The notes under the pieces are model-generated. The model was given only the letters and a program-made list of their open reading frames with translations. It did not search any database and was not told where the DNA came from. Of a stretch of 11,811 nucleotides of DNA, positions 11,552 through 11,811 are shown in pieces (positions within the stretch are counted from its first letter, which is position 1; the number at the start of each line of letters is the position of its first letter). The DNA is from Alphaproteobacteria bacterium (GTDB lineage Bacteria; Pseudomonadota; Alphaproteobacteria; RF32; CAG-239), in NCBI GenBank assembly GCA_003542415.1, contig DPKR01000013.1:1-11811 (forward strand), read 5' to 3'. The position numbers were made by a program, and so were the translations under genes.

Positions 11552-11811
11552 TTGTTTGAAACATTGACCGATAAATTAGGTGCTGTTTTTAATAAAATCA
11601 CCTCAAGGGGCGTGCTCTCTGAGGCAGATATTGACAGTGCTATGCGCGAAATCAGAGTCGCGCTTTTGGAGGCTGATGTTTCACTCTCCGTTGTCAAAGA
11701 TTTTATTGCTCATGTTAAAGAACAGGCGCTTGGCGAAAAGGTTGTCAAATCTGTTCAGCCGGGGCAAATGGTTGTCAAAATTGTGCACGATGAGCTCGTC
11801 AAACTTTTGGG
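11552..11811 (+). CDS. ffh: Signal recognition particle protein Ffh (3' truncated by window end)
   Basis: The frame from TTG 11552 reads (M)FETLTDKLGAVFNKITSRG, then LSEADIDSAMREIRVALLEADVSLSVV, the N-domain of Ffh including its ALLEADV motif (37-43). Ffh is the SRP54-type GTPase that binds 4.5S RNA and signal sequences and delivers nascent membrane proteins to FtsY. About 86 residues are present; the G and M domains are beyond the window. TTG is chosen as start because it gives the standard Ffh N-terminus and AAAAGGAA (11536-11543) sits at a suitable distance; no in-frame ATG is nearby. It is a chromosomal housekeeping gene, marking the host side of the prophage. Its own promoter and structured leader precede it. 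Confidence 0.93.
   Translation, partial: MFETLTDKLGAVFNKITSRGVLSEADIDSAMREIRVALLEADVSLSVVKDFIAHVKEQALGEKVVKSVQPGQMVVKIVHDELVKLL

Noticed and set aside
1..11811. CRISPR arrays, insertion sequences and tRNA genes
   Set aside because: No regularly spaced repeats, no transposase-like ORF with inverted ends, and no cloverleaf with T-arm sequence were found on either strand by eye.

Overview
The window is the late, structural half of a short-tailed-type prophage, joined on its right to bacterial chromosome. All credible genes are on the + strand, tightly packed with ATGA overlaps and clear Shine-Dalgarno sites. The DNA is AT-rich, and the right end is the start of ffh, whose N-domain looks alphaproteobacterial. 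Together with the pilin-like gene beside it, this suggests an AT-rich, possibly gut-associated alphaproteobacterium; the taxonomy is inference.

Layout. 1-2596: packaging and head genes (C-terminus of the large terminase, a 70-residue unknown, a scaffold-like protein, the major capsid protein). 2597-4371: an AT-rich insert with a T4-lysozyme-like protein that appears frame-split at its N-terminus, a secreted six-cysteine protein, and a duplicated relic of that gene's start, closed by an intrinsic terminator. 4372-6030: further virion-associated genes (a conserved phage protein, a GNAT-fold protein, an Ala/Asn-rich virion protein). 6042-8449: the receptor-binding module (tail-collar fibre, BppU-like baseplate/fibre protein, repeat-containing fibre, small fibre-associated protein). 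8446-9108: lysis genes (holin, i-spanin, overlapping o-spanin lipoprotein) ending in a strong terminator, with no endolysin in the cassette. 9151-10455: a moron-like unit, in which a separate promoter drives a 417-residue zincin with an ImmA/IrrE-like motif.

10456-10760 is a gene-free stretch with a very good sigma-70 promoter and about 245 nt of predicted structured RNA. It ends in an intrinsic terminator only 16 bases before a type IV pilin-like gene. A closing helix of this RNA uses bases of the terminator's 5' arm, the arrangement expected of a transcription-attenuating leader, although a free-standing ncRNA is also possible. After the pilin-like gene, a second promoter and a GC-rich structured leader precede ffh (TTG start, cut by the window end).

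How the genes fit together: the phage genes package DNA, build the head, bind the host and lyse it. The lysozyme could work from the virion or as the missing endolysin. The zincin and the secreted protein look like lysogen-expressed or accessory cargo. The prophage/host boundary probably lies between about 9140 and 11550, but no att site or integrase is visible. The most interesting items are the structured RNA before the pilin-like gene, the zincin moron, the frame-split lysozyme with its duplicated neighbour, and the ffh leader.
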